From Anthropogastromicrobium chipingensis_A (GTDB taxonomy: Bacteria > Bacillota > Clostridia > Lachnospirales > Lachnospiraceae): DNA of 5,060 nucleotides. A program made the position numbers and the translations under genes. Below the pieces are notes generated by a model. That model was not told where the DNA came from. It searched no databases and was given only the letters and a program-made list of their open reading frames with translations. Location: contig CAVCXB010000192.1 in the NCBI GenBank assembly GCA_963605535.1, positions 1 through 5,060 on the forward strand, written 5' to 3'. Of the stretch, positions 1 to 5,060 are shown piece after piece (positions within the stretch are counted from its first letter, which is position 1; every line of letters starts with the position of its first letter).

Positions 1-1
1 A

Positions 2-1255
2 TGGCTCCACCTTTTTACCCGGATATGCCGAATATGGCAGGAGTGGATCTTGGTAGCGTCATTTTCCGATGGTGCGCCAAAGGCTACTTGCGTTTATAGC
101 GATGGTTCCTCGCATGAAAAGAAAGTTGCATGGGATAAGGATGCGTTAGAAAAGGTAGATGTGTCAAAGCCGGGTACCTGGAAGATTCCGGGAAAGGTTT
201 TGCAGAAACGCTGGAAATTCCCGATGCCGCTTCATTTTCGTGAAGATGAGCTTGTTGAATTTTACGGCATGTCCGACCCGTGTGTGACTGAATATCATGG
301 AAAGTATTATCTTTCCTCATCAGGAACGCACAACATTCAGCTTCGCATTGCGGATACAATCGAAGGCACCTTCGATGCCGAGCCGACCGTTGTTTACCGT
401 ATTCCGCTTGAAAACGGGCTCCATTTTGTCGGAACATGGGCAGCCGAGATTCATGAGATTGATGGCGTTTTATACATGTTTACATCACTTTGCGAGAATG
501 CACAGTGGATTCATGTAAAGTCCTATATTCTGCGCTGTAATGGCGATCCGGCAGACCCGAATGCGTGGGAGGCACCGCAAAAGTGTGTCAAGATTGATGG
601 ATCTGATTTGACAGAAGGCGGCATTTCGCTTGACATGAGCTATTTCAGAGATCACGGAAAAGATTATGTGATGTGGTCTGACCGCAAGATTCATTATGGT
701 GTGGACGATGAGCACTTTGAGGCAGGAACAGCAGATATTTACATTGCAACGGTAGATCCTCAAAAGCCATGGCAGCTTACGAGCGAGCCGCATTGTGTGG
801 TGCGTCCGTTGTACGGATGGGATCGCTACGAGACTGAGGTCGATGAGGGACCGTATCTGCTTCGCCGTGGGGATGATCTGTTTGTCACGATCTCCGGTTC
901 CTCCACCAGCATGGGCGATCTGTACGATGTGGGACTGCTCCATGCAAAGAGTGGAGACGATCTGCTGAAGCAGGAGAGCTGGACATGGCTTGGCTATCCG
1001 CTTCTGACAAAGGAGAGTGTGCCAGGCGAGTATGGACCGGGACACAATGACTTTGTAAAAGATCCGGACACCGGTGATGAATTGATGATTTATCATGCAA
1101 TTCCGCATGACGAGAACGACAAGACCTTGCAGCGCCAACCGGGAATCCGCCGTCTTCACTGGGCAAAGACCGGGCTGCCGTATCTTGAGATGACGCCAGA
1201 ACGTGATCTGCCAGAGGGTTGTGAGGATGTTGTAATGGAGCTTACGATTGAGTAA
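2..1255 (+). CDS. Glycoside hydrolase family 43 protein with N-terminal Big_4-like domain (5' partial, probable frameshift near its left end)
   Basis: The gene runs in from the left edge and ends at TAA 1253-1255. A short Big_4-like (bacterial Ig) stretch comes first, about 80-200, with the pattern VYSDGSS, KVAWDKDAL, VSKPGTWKIPGKV. A GH43 five-bladed propeller domain follows, about 220-1200. Its likely catalytic residues are the general base Asp at 275-277 (GMSDPCV), the pKa-tuning Asp at 632-634 (GISLDMSYF) and the general acid Glu at 845-847 (VDEGPYLL). Other GH43 hallmarks are GTWAAEIHEIDG and GPGHNDFV...LMIYHA with a conserved His at 1043-1045. Family members cleave arabinose- or xylose-containing plant polysaccharides; the exact substrate cannot be read here. 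In this frame the first ~16 codons look non-coding and a TTG at 50 is the only early start, so the true N-terminus lies outside the window or in another frame. GH43 is near certain; the 5' end is uncertain. Confidence 0.88.
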   Translation, partial: WLHLFTRICRIWQEWILVASFSDGAPKATCVYSDGSSHEKKVAWDKDALEKVDVSKPGTWKIPGKVLQKRWKFPMPLHFREDELVEFYGMSDPCVTEYHGKYYLSSSGTHNIQLRIADTIEGTFDAEPTVVYRIPLENGLHFVGTWAAEIHEIDGVLYMFTSLCENAQWIHVKSYILRCNGDPADPNAWEAPQKCVKIDGSDLTEGGISLDMSYFRDHGKDYVMWSDRKIHYGVDDEHFEAGTADIYIATVDPQKPWQLTSEPHCVVRPLYGWDRYETEVDEGPYLLRRGDDLFVTISGSSTSMGDLYDVGLLHAKSGDDLLKQESWTWLGYPLLTKESVPGEYGPGHNDFVKDPDTGDELMIYHAIPHDENDKTLQRQPGIRRLHWAKTGLPYLEMTPERDLPEGCEDVVMELTIE

Positions 1256-1460
1256 AAGAAGCATGTTCGCGCTCTAATTCACTGTGCAACTGCCGCAGAG
1301 TCCATCTTCGGTTGGTAGGCGTAAGAATCGCCTTCAGATCGCTCGGGACTTTGCGGCTTTTTAATTCAAAGAGCATACGGTTTAAGTGTTTCTCGCTCAA
1401 GTCACAGAAAATAAGGATGCCAATCGGCGAACAGCGTTCATAGTCTTCCGGGTTGCACAA
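1242..1460 (-). pseudogene. DUF3783-domain gene remnant, C-terminal part only
   Basis: Read leftwards, this stretch encodes a sequence typical of the C-terminal DUF3783 domain of small clostridial proteins of unknown function: ILIFCDLSEKHLNRML, then LKAILTPTNRRWTLRQL and HSELEREH, ending at TAA 1242-1244. Similarity is clear for about 60 residues (1245-1433). Upstream the same frame stays open but turns into low-complexity, Phe- and Cys-rich sequence that is the reverse of the csoR promoter and leader, so the usual N-terminal half (family proteins are roughly 110-130 residues, from memory) is missing. A TTG at 1458-1460 with a GGAAG 9 nt before it could give a 72-residue product, so a short live gene is possible. 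It converges on the GH43 gene and their ends overlap by 14 bp. The family call is from remembered consensus, not a search. Confidence 0.5.
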
Positions 1461-1491
1461 AGAGAAAAACTTCCAGATTGCAAAAAAACAC

Positions 1492-1520
1492 TTGACAAAT
1501 ACCCTGTAGGGGTATATAGT
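1492..1520 (+). promoter_or_regulatory. Sigma-A promoter of the csoR-copA operon
   Basis: A perfect -35 TTGACA (1492-1497) is followed by exactly 17 bp and a -10 TATAGT (1515-1520). Transcription should start near 1526-1528, leaving a leader of about 210 nt before csoR. The spacer is almost entirely filled by a CsoR-type operator, so repressor binding would directly block RNA polymerase. The near-consensus strength fits a promoter held off by a repressor. Confidence 0.85.
1500..1514. promoter_or_regulatory. CsoR operator 1, within the promoter spacer
   Basis: TACCCTGTAGGGGTA is an inverted repeat with arms TACCC and GGGTA, the G/C-tract type known for CsoR repressors of copZA/copA operons. 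It lies exactly between the -35 and -10 boxes. The two arms are slightly uneven because the right side has four Gs. Confidence 0.8.
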
Positions 1521-1536
1521 AAAAACGTTCCAAGAG

Positions 1537-1553
1537 ATACCCCAATGGGGTAT
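1537..1553. promoter_or_regulatory. CsoR operator 2, just downstream of the expected transcription start
   Basis: ATACCCCAATGGGGTAT has two perfect 7-bp arms around AAT and is more symmetric than operator 1. Its centre (1545) is 38 bp from that of operator 1 (1507), or 3.6 turns of B-DNA. It covers roughly +11 to +26 of the predicted transcript, so it could add a second block to initiation or escape, or let two CsoR tetramers bind side by side. Confidence 0.75.
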
Positions 1554-1652
1554 ACAAAAAATCTCTGCATATTCAATACGAAAATGCAGAAAATAAAAGG
1601 TAGAAAAAGTAGAAAAGTAGAAAAAGCAGAGAACTGCAAAAAATACAAATGA

Positions 1653-1697
1653 AGTCTCCACGCCCATGCGGTGCATCGCTCCTATGGACGTGGTACT
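1653..1697 (+). other. Stem-loop in the csoR 5' leader
   Basis: CCACGCCCAT (1658-1667) pairs with ATGGACGTGG (1684-1693) at 9 of 10 positions. The stem extends outward through AGT/ACT (1653-1655 with 1695-1697) after small bulges. Inside, GCGG (1668-1671) can pair with TCGC (1676-1679) around a TGCA loop, using one G-U pair. No U tract follows, so it is not an intrinsic terminator. It ends about 30 nt before the csoR ribosome binding site. It may stabilise the mRNA or affect translation; no known riboswitch class is recognised. Confidence 0.45.
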
Positions 1698-1726
1698 CTG
1701 CCAGATTTGATAGAAACAAAAAGACC

Positions 1727-1732
1727 GGGAGG
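1727..1732 (+). promoter_or_regulatory. Ribosome binding site of csoR (decides the start)
   Basis: GGGAGG lies 6 nt before the ATG at 1739. This selects that ATG over an in-frame upstream ATG at 1649 (no Shine-Dalgarno, and it would lie inside the structured leader) and over a second ATG at 1745, which is too far away. Confidence 0.85.
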
Positions 1733-1738
1733 AATCAT

Positions 1739-2182
1739 ATGTGCATGAAATGCAAAGAGAGCAATGAGAATATGGAATGCAATGAAGATATCGAAACAAA
1801 ATGCAGCGAAAATCCCAAAGCAGAAGTAACAAGCTGCTGTTGCGGGACAAAAGAGCAAGAGCAGGAGCCGATGAGTGAGAGCGAAACGCATGTCTGTCCC
1901 CACTGCAAGCACACGCAGCGGGATGAAACACAGAAAAAGCTTCTTCAGAATCGCCTGAGGCGAATCGAAGGTCAGGTGCGCGGTTTACAGTCCATGCTAG
2001 ACCAGGACGCCTACTGCAACGACATTTTAGTGCAGTCAGCGGCGGTCAGTGCCGCACTCAGCGCATTCAACCGCGAGCTTCTGGAGAATCACATCCGCCA
2101 TTGTGTGGCAAGAGACATCCGTGAGGGTAAGGATGAAGTCATCGATGAGCTGATGGGGACACTCAAAAAATTAATGAAGTAA
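1739..2182 (+). CDS. csoR: CsoR family copper-sensing transcriptional repressor with cysteine-rich N-terminal tail
   Basis: This 147-residue protein has the all-helical CsoR/DUF156 fold from about residue 66 onward (NRLRRIEGQVRGL at 71-83, the family signature). The Cu(I) site is present with correct spacing: Cys93, His118 and Cys122 (C-25-H-4-C as in characterised CsoR), in AYCNDIL and ENHIRHCV, with Tyr92 beside the first Cys. Apo-CsoR tetramers bind G/C-tract operators; Cu(I) binding releases them. Two such operators lie upstream, so autoregulation is likely. The core is preceded by about 60 extra residues with nine cysteines: Cys2, Cys5, Cys14, Cys22, the triplet Cys33-35, and Cys53/Cys56 in HVCPHCKH. 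The CPHC part resembles many clostridial CsoR proteins as I recall them; the longer tail is unusual. copA follows after 122 bp with no terminator between, so they are probably co-transcribed. Confidence 0.93.
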   Translation: MCMKCKESNENMECNEDIETKCSENPKAEVTSCCCGTKEQEQEPMSESETHVCPHCKHTQRDETQKKLLQNRLRRIEGQVRGLQSMLDQDAYCNDILVQSAAVSAALSAFNRELLENHIRHCVARDIREGKDEVIDELMGTLKKLMK

Positions 2183-2230
2183 TGCTATTCAATATGATTT
2201 GTACGAATCTCATTTTTGCTTGAGTGAAAT

Positions 2231-2290
2231 TTGCGATAGCAAGAGTTTCGATTACAAGAATTGCGATAGCAAGAACTGGCATTACAAAAG
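2231..2290 (+). repeat. 30-bp tandem direct repeat in the csoR-copA intergenic leader
   Basis: Two adjacent 30-bp units (2231-2260 and 2261-2290) match at 23 of 30 positions. Each starts with the same 14 bases TTGCGATAGCAAGA and shares ATTACAA near its end. Each unit also contains TTGC-GATA-GCAA, a 4-bp inverted repeat with a GATA loop. The array ends right at the copA Shine-Dalgarno. Read in the copA frame it would give a repeated IAIAR-x-x-IT peptide, but no ribosome binding site supports the GTG at 2224, so it is best read as untranslated leader. Confidence 0.7.
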
Positions 2291-2297
2291 AAAGGGG
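2290..2297 (+). promoter_or_regulatory. Ribosome binding site of copA (decides the start)
   Basis: GAAAGGGG lies 7 nt before ATG 2305, and the protein from that ATG begins directly with the N-terminal HMA fold (MEQYNVTGMSCAAC). The longer reading from GTG 2224 would add 27 repeat-derived residues with no Shine-Dalgarno. GGGGTA here is also a single CsoR-like half-site, but there is no partner arm. Confidence 0.8.
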
Positions 2298-2304
2298 TAC
2301 GATT

Positions 2305-4893
2305 ATGGAACAATATAATGTGACGGGCATGAGCTGTGCTGCCTGCAGCACCAGAGTCGAAAAAGCCGTTTCAAAAGTGCCGGGCGTAAGTTCCTGCTCC
2401 GTAAGCCTGTTGACAAATTCGATGGGCGTTGAGGGCAGCGCCAGTCCAGACAGCATTATTGCGGCAGTCGAGGCTGCCGGATATGGGGCATCGCTAAAAG
2501 GCGCTTCTGGTGCGGGGAATGCAGGTGCGAGCCACGTGGCAGAGGAAGACGCATTAAAGGATCGAGAGACGCCAGTCTTAAAGAAACGTCTGATCGCTTC
2601 CATCGGTTTTCTGGCGGTTCTGATGTATTTTTCAATGGGTCATATGATGTGGGGATGGCCGCTCCCATCCTGGTTTGAAGGAAATCATGTTGCGATGGGA
2701 CTCGTACAGATGATTCTGGCAGCAATTGTCATGGTCATCAACCAGAAGTTTTTCATCAACGGCTTTAAGAGCTTGTGGCACCGCGCACCAAACATGGATA
2801 CACTTGTTGCACTCGGTTCAATGGCATCCTTTGTATGGAGTGTGATTGCACTGTTTTTGATGACCGATGCGCAGGTTCATGGCGATATGGAAGGCATCAT
2901 GCGCTACATGGACGAGTTCTATTTTGAGTCCGCAGCCATGATTCTGACACTGATCACCGTTGGAAAGATGCTAGAGGCACGCTCAAAGGGAAAGACAACA
3001 GATGCGTTAAAGAGTCTGATGAAGCTTGCACCAAAGCAGGCCACGCTGATCATCGACGGAAAAGAAACCATTGTGCCGATTGATCAGGTAAAGAAGGGCG
3101 ATATCTTTGCAGTTCGTCCGGGCGAGAGCATCCCAGTGGATGGTATTGTCACAGAAGGAACGAGTGCGGTCAATGAGGCAGCGCTGACAGGCGAGAGCAT
3201 TCCGGTCGATAAGGCATCAGGTGATTTGGTATCCGCAGCGACAATCAATCAGTCTGGTTATCTTCGCTGTGAGGCATCCCGTGTCGGCGAGGACACCACA
3301 TTGTCTCAGATCATCAAGATGGTCAGCGATGCGGCAGCAACAAAGGCACCGATTGCAAAGGTAGCTGATAAGGTTTCTGGTGTATTTGTGCCAGTTGTTA
3401 TCAGCATTTCACTTGTGACCCTTCTTGTCTGGCTGCTTCTTGGCAAGGATTTTGCATATGCACTGGCAAGAGGCATTTCTGTATTAGTAATCAGCTGTCC
3501 GTGTGCACTTGGCCTTGCGACTCCTGTTGCGATCATGGTTGGAAATGGACTTGGTGCAAAAAATGGGATTTTATTTAAGACCGCAGTATCGCTTGAGGAG
3601 ACTGGAAAAGTTCAGATCGTTGCACTGGATAAGACGGGAACCATCACAAATGGTACACCAAAGGTAACCGATGTCGTTCCGGCAGACGGTGTTTCATCCG
3701 ACGAGCTGCTTCGCCTTGCCTTTGCGCTCGAGGCAAAGAGTGAGCATCCGCTCGCAAAGGCGATTGTCGAGGAGGGAACCAGTCACGGTCTTGACTCGGC
3801 TGCATTACAGGCAGACGATTTTACTGCCCTTCCGGGAAATGGACTCGAGGGAACAGTAGAAGGAGCGCATCTGCTTGGCGGAAGCGTATCGTTTATCGCT
3901 AGCCGAGTAACCGTATCGGAAGCGGAAAGACAAAAGGCTGCTTCGCTTGCCGAGAGTGGGAAGACACCGCTTTTATTTGCCAAAGATAAGAAGTTTTTGG
4001 GAATAATTGCCGTGGCTGATACGATCAAAGAGGACAGCCCGAAGGCCATCCGCGAGCTTCAGAACATGGGCATTCGCGTTGTTATGCTGACAGGTGATAA
4101 TGAGCGTACCGCCCGCGCAATCGGCGCACAGGCTGGTGTTGACGAGGTAATCGCAGGCGTTCTTCCAGAGGGTAAGGAGCAAGTAATTCGTGCCCTCAAG
4201 GAAAAGGGAAAGACCGCGATGGTTGGAGACGGCATCAACGATGCACCGGCGCTGACACGTGCCGACATCGGAATTGCAATCGGTGCCGGTGCCGATGTGG
4301 CAATCGACGCGGCCGATGTCGTGTTAATGAAGAGCAACCTCACCGATGTGGCAGCTGCCGTTCGCTTAAGCCGTGCATCGCTTCGCAACATCCACGAGAA
4401 TCTCTTCTGGGCATTTATCTACAACATCATCGGAATCCCGCTGGCGGCAGGTGTGTATGCGCACTGGGGTCTGCTCTTAAATCCGATGTTTGGCGCAGCT
4501 GCGATGAGTCTTTCTAGCTTCTGTGTAGTATCCAATGCGCTGCGACTGAATTTTTGTCGCCTGCATGACGCAAGTCATGACAAGAAAAGAAAAAATACAA
4601 TTGAAGGCTGCCTGATCGAAAAGAAAGAAACACCAGATGAGTTTTCGGGTGTAGCAGACGGGCAGGGAAAGGAAGAAACAACTATGACAAAGACAATGAA
4701 GATTGAAGGAATGATGTGTGGACACTGCGAGAATCGCGTAAAGAAGGCACTTGAGGCACTGGATGGTGTAGAGAGCGCAGTTGCCAGCCACGAGGCAGGT
4801 ACCGCTGTTGTTACACTGAGCAGTGATGTAGCTGACGATGTGCTGAAGAAGGCCGTTGAGGATCAGGATTATATCGTTAAGGGAATCGAATAA
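2305..4893 (+). CDS. copA: Cu(I)-exporting P1B-1-type ATPase CopA with C-terminal CopZ-like domain
   Basis: This 862-residue membrane pump uses ATP to move Cu(I) out of the cytoplasm. Order of parts: N-terminal HMA domain with CAAC (Cys11, Cys14); membrane segments near 93-110, 127-147, 163-185 and 203-222; actuator domain with TGES (295-298); segments near 357-378 and 385-405 with the CPC metal motif (398-400); P-domain DKTGT (442-446, phosphorylated Asp442); N-domain His-Pro (481-482); TGDN (596-599); GDGINDAP (641-648); and two last segments near 697-718 and 721-742. Tyr706-Asn707 and the MSLSS motif (734-738) complete the Cu(I)-specific P1B-1 signature. A polar linker (about 750-793) then leads to a second HMA domain with MMCGHC (Cys805, Cys808) that resembles the chaperone CopZ. 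Many Firmicutes encode CopZ separately, and no separate copZ is seen here. It is the second gene of the csoR operon and ends before a strong terminator. Confidence 0.96.
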   Translation: MEQYNVTGMSCAACSTRVEKAVSKVPGVSSCSVSLLTNSMGVEGSASPDSIIAAVEAAGYGASLKGASGAGNAGASHVAEEDALKDRETPVLKKRLIASIGFLAVLMYFSMGHMMWGWPLPSWFEGNHVAMGLVQMILAAIVMVINQKFFINGFKSLWHRAPNMDTLVALGSMASFVWSVIALFLMTDAQVHGDMEGIMRYMDEFYFESAAMILTLITVGKMLEARSKGKTTDALKSLMKLAPKQATLIIDGKETIVPIDQVKKGDIFAVRPGESIPVDGIVTEGTSAVNEAALTGESIPVDKASGDLVSAATINQSGYLRCEASRVGEDTTLSQIIKMVSDAAATKAPIAKVADKVSGVFVPVVISISLVTLLVWLLLGKDFAYALARGISVLVISCPCALGLATPVAIMVGNGLGAKNGILFKTAVSLEETGKVQIVALDKTGTITNGTPKVTDVVPADGVSSDELLRLAFALEAKSEHPLAKAIVEEGTSHGLDSAALQADDFTALPGNGLEGTVEGAHLLGGSVSFIASRVTVSEAERQKAASLAESGKTPLLFAKDKKFLGIIAVADTIKEDSPKAIRELQNMGIRVVMLTGDNERTARAIGAQAGVDEVIAGVLPEGKEQVIRALKEKGKTAMVGDGINDAPALTRADIGIAIGAGADVAIDAADVVLMKSNLTDVAAAVRLSRASLRNIHENLFWAFIYNIIGIPLAAGVYAHWGLLLNPMFGAAAMSLSSFCVVSNALRLNFCRLHDASHDKKRKNTIEGCLIEKKETPDEFSGVADGQGKEETTMTKTMKIEGMMCGHCENRVKKALEALDGVESAVASHEAGTAVVTLSSDVADDVLKKAVEDQDYIVKGIE
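4684..4893 (+). CDS. Possible internally started free CopZ-like copper chaperone (within the copA frame)
   Basis: The last 69 codons of copA form a complete HMA domain starting at Met794 (MTKTMKIEGMMCGHCENR). A GGAAG Shine-Dalgarno-like sequence (4671-4675, inside GGAAAGGAAG) lies 8 nt before this ATG, an ideal placement. The start falls exactly at the linker-domain boundary, as a separate copZ gene would. The cell could therefore make both the fusion and a free chaperone of about 7 kDa that would carry Cu(I) to the CopA N-terminal domain. Alternatively this is the relic of a copZ gene fused to copA by loss of its stop codon, no longer started separately, and the purine-rich linker codons (Lys, Glu, Gly) mimic a binding site by chance. 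Confidence 0.35.
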   Translation: MTKTMKIEGMMCGHCENRVKKALEALDGVESAVASHEAGTAVVTLSSDVADDVLKKAVEDQDYIVKGIE

Positions 4894-4927
4894 GAAGTAT
4901 TTGTAAAATAAAAATATAAGACATTAG

Positions 4928-4964
4928 AAAAGGCTGACTGGCAAAATACCAATCAGCCTTTTTT
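4928..4964 (+). terminator. Intrinsic terminator of the csoR-copA operon, possibly bidirectional
   Basis: AAAGGCTGACTGG (4929-4941) pairs with CCAATCAGCCTTT (4949-4961) at 12 of 13 positions around a CAAAATA loop, and the plus-strand transcript ends in six Us (4959-4964). It begins 35 nt after the copA stop. On the minus strand the same hairpin is followed by TTTTC and further U-rich sequence, so it may also end a convergent transcript. Confidence 0.9.
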
Positions 4965-4967
4965 ACA

Positions 4968-5060
4968 TCAATATACAGCGGTTTCCAATAATACTCTTTT
5001 AGAATATGTTGTTGGTACCAATCGTTTATGGAAACAGCGTACTTCCATGAGTAAAAAGAA
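4968..5060 (-). other. Possible C-terminal end of a convergent gene entering from the right (unidentified)
   Basis: Read leftwards, an open frame of 30 codons runs from the window edge to TGA (4968-4970), which sits just before the terminator hairpin, as a convergent gene tail would. The tail reads ...KRVLLETAVY. No family is recognised and the stretch is too short for codon statistics. A plus-strand frame is also open over the same bases, with an ATG at 5048 (ATG AGT AAA AAG) but no good Shine-Dalgarno, so either reading may be chance. Confidence 0.15.

Noticed and set aside
485..1264. Long minus-strand open frame opposite GH43
   Set aside because: It lies fully opposite a clear GH43 coding frame and shows no recognisable domain.
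1386..1652. Plus-strand 88-codon open frame across the promoter
   Set aside because: It crosses the promoter and operators, has a Lys-rich composition caused by A-rich DNA, and lacks a ribosome binding site.
1649..1738. Upstream in-frame start for csoR (ATG 1649), adding 30 residues
   Set aside because: It has no Shine-Dalgarno, overlaps the strong leader hairpin, and the added residues do not resemble CsoR. ATG 1739 has GGGAGG at ideal spacing.
1461..1931. Long minus-strand open frame continuing from the DUF3783 remnant across the promoter and into csoR
   Set aside because: Beyond the remnant the translation is low-complexity, Phe-, Cys- and Ser-rich, opposite the promoter, leader and a certain csoR; it is a shadow.
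2231..2290. CRISPR array
   Set aside because: Two adjacent 30-bp units with no spacers between them and only partial identity do not form a CRISPR array, and no cas genes are present.
2291..2300. GGGGTAC before copA as a third CsoR operator
   Set aside because: Only one half-site is present; no TACCC arm lies at the proper distance. The Gs are explained by the Shine-Dalgarno.
2224..2304. GTG start at 2224 adding 27 residues to CopA
   Set aside because: The extra residues come from the 30-bp repeat, no ribosome binding site precedes the GTG, and ATG 2305 has a clear one directly before the HMA domain.

Overview
The window looks like chromosomal DNA from a Firmicute of class Clostridia, most likely a gut or rumen Lachnospiraceae. 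This is inferred from the moderate G+C, strong AGGAGG-like ribosome binding sites, a bacterial-Ig plus GH43 polysaccharide enzyme, a DUF3783 remnant, a CsoR repressor with a CxxC motif just before its core, and a Gram-positive-type CopA with metal-binding domains at both ends. No species call is possible from the sequence alone.

Layout. (1) Positions 1-1255, plus strand: the 3' part of a glycoside hydrolase family 43 gene with a Big_4-like domain before the catalytic domain. Its first ~60 bases seem to be coded in a different frame from the rest. (2) Positions 1242-1460, minus strand: a convergent remnant carrying a well-preserved DUF3783 C-terminal domain. Its missing N-terminal half has been replaced by the copper promoter. 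(3) Positions 1492-1738: a near-consensus sigma-A promoter with two CsoR-type operators, one inside the -35/-10 spacer and one just after the expected transcription start, followed by a ~210-nt structured leader. (4) Positions 1739-2182: csoR, with an unusual cysteine-rich N-terminal tail. (5) Positions 2183-2304: an intergenic leader with a 30-bp tandem repeat. (6) Positions 2305-4893: copA, a Cu(I)-exporting P1B-1 ATPase with a CopZ-like domain fused at its C-terminus; this domain has its own ribosome binding site and ATG. (7) Positions 4928-4964: an intrinsic terminator. (8) Positions 4965-5060: unassigned sequence that may hold the tail of a convergent gene.

How the genes work together. 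csoR and copA form one copper-responsive operon. Apo-CsoR should sit on the two operators and block its own promoter. Cu(I) binding to the Cys-His-Cys site should release it, raising CopA and its attached (or separately made) CopZ-like chaperone to pump Cu(I) out. The GH43 gene is a polysaccharide-use gene with no visible link to copper. The most notable points are the CopA-CopZ fusion with a possible internal start, the cysteine-rich CsoR tail, the copper promoter sitting on a gene remnant, and the probable frameshift in GH43.
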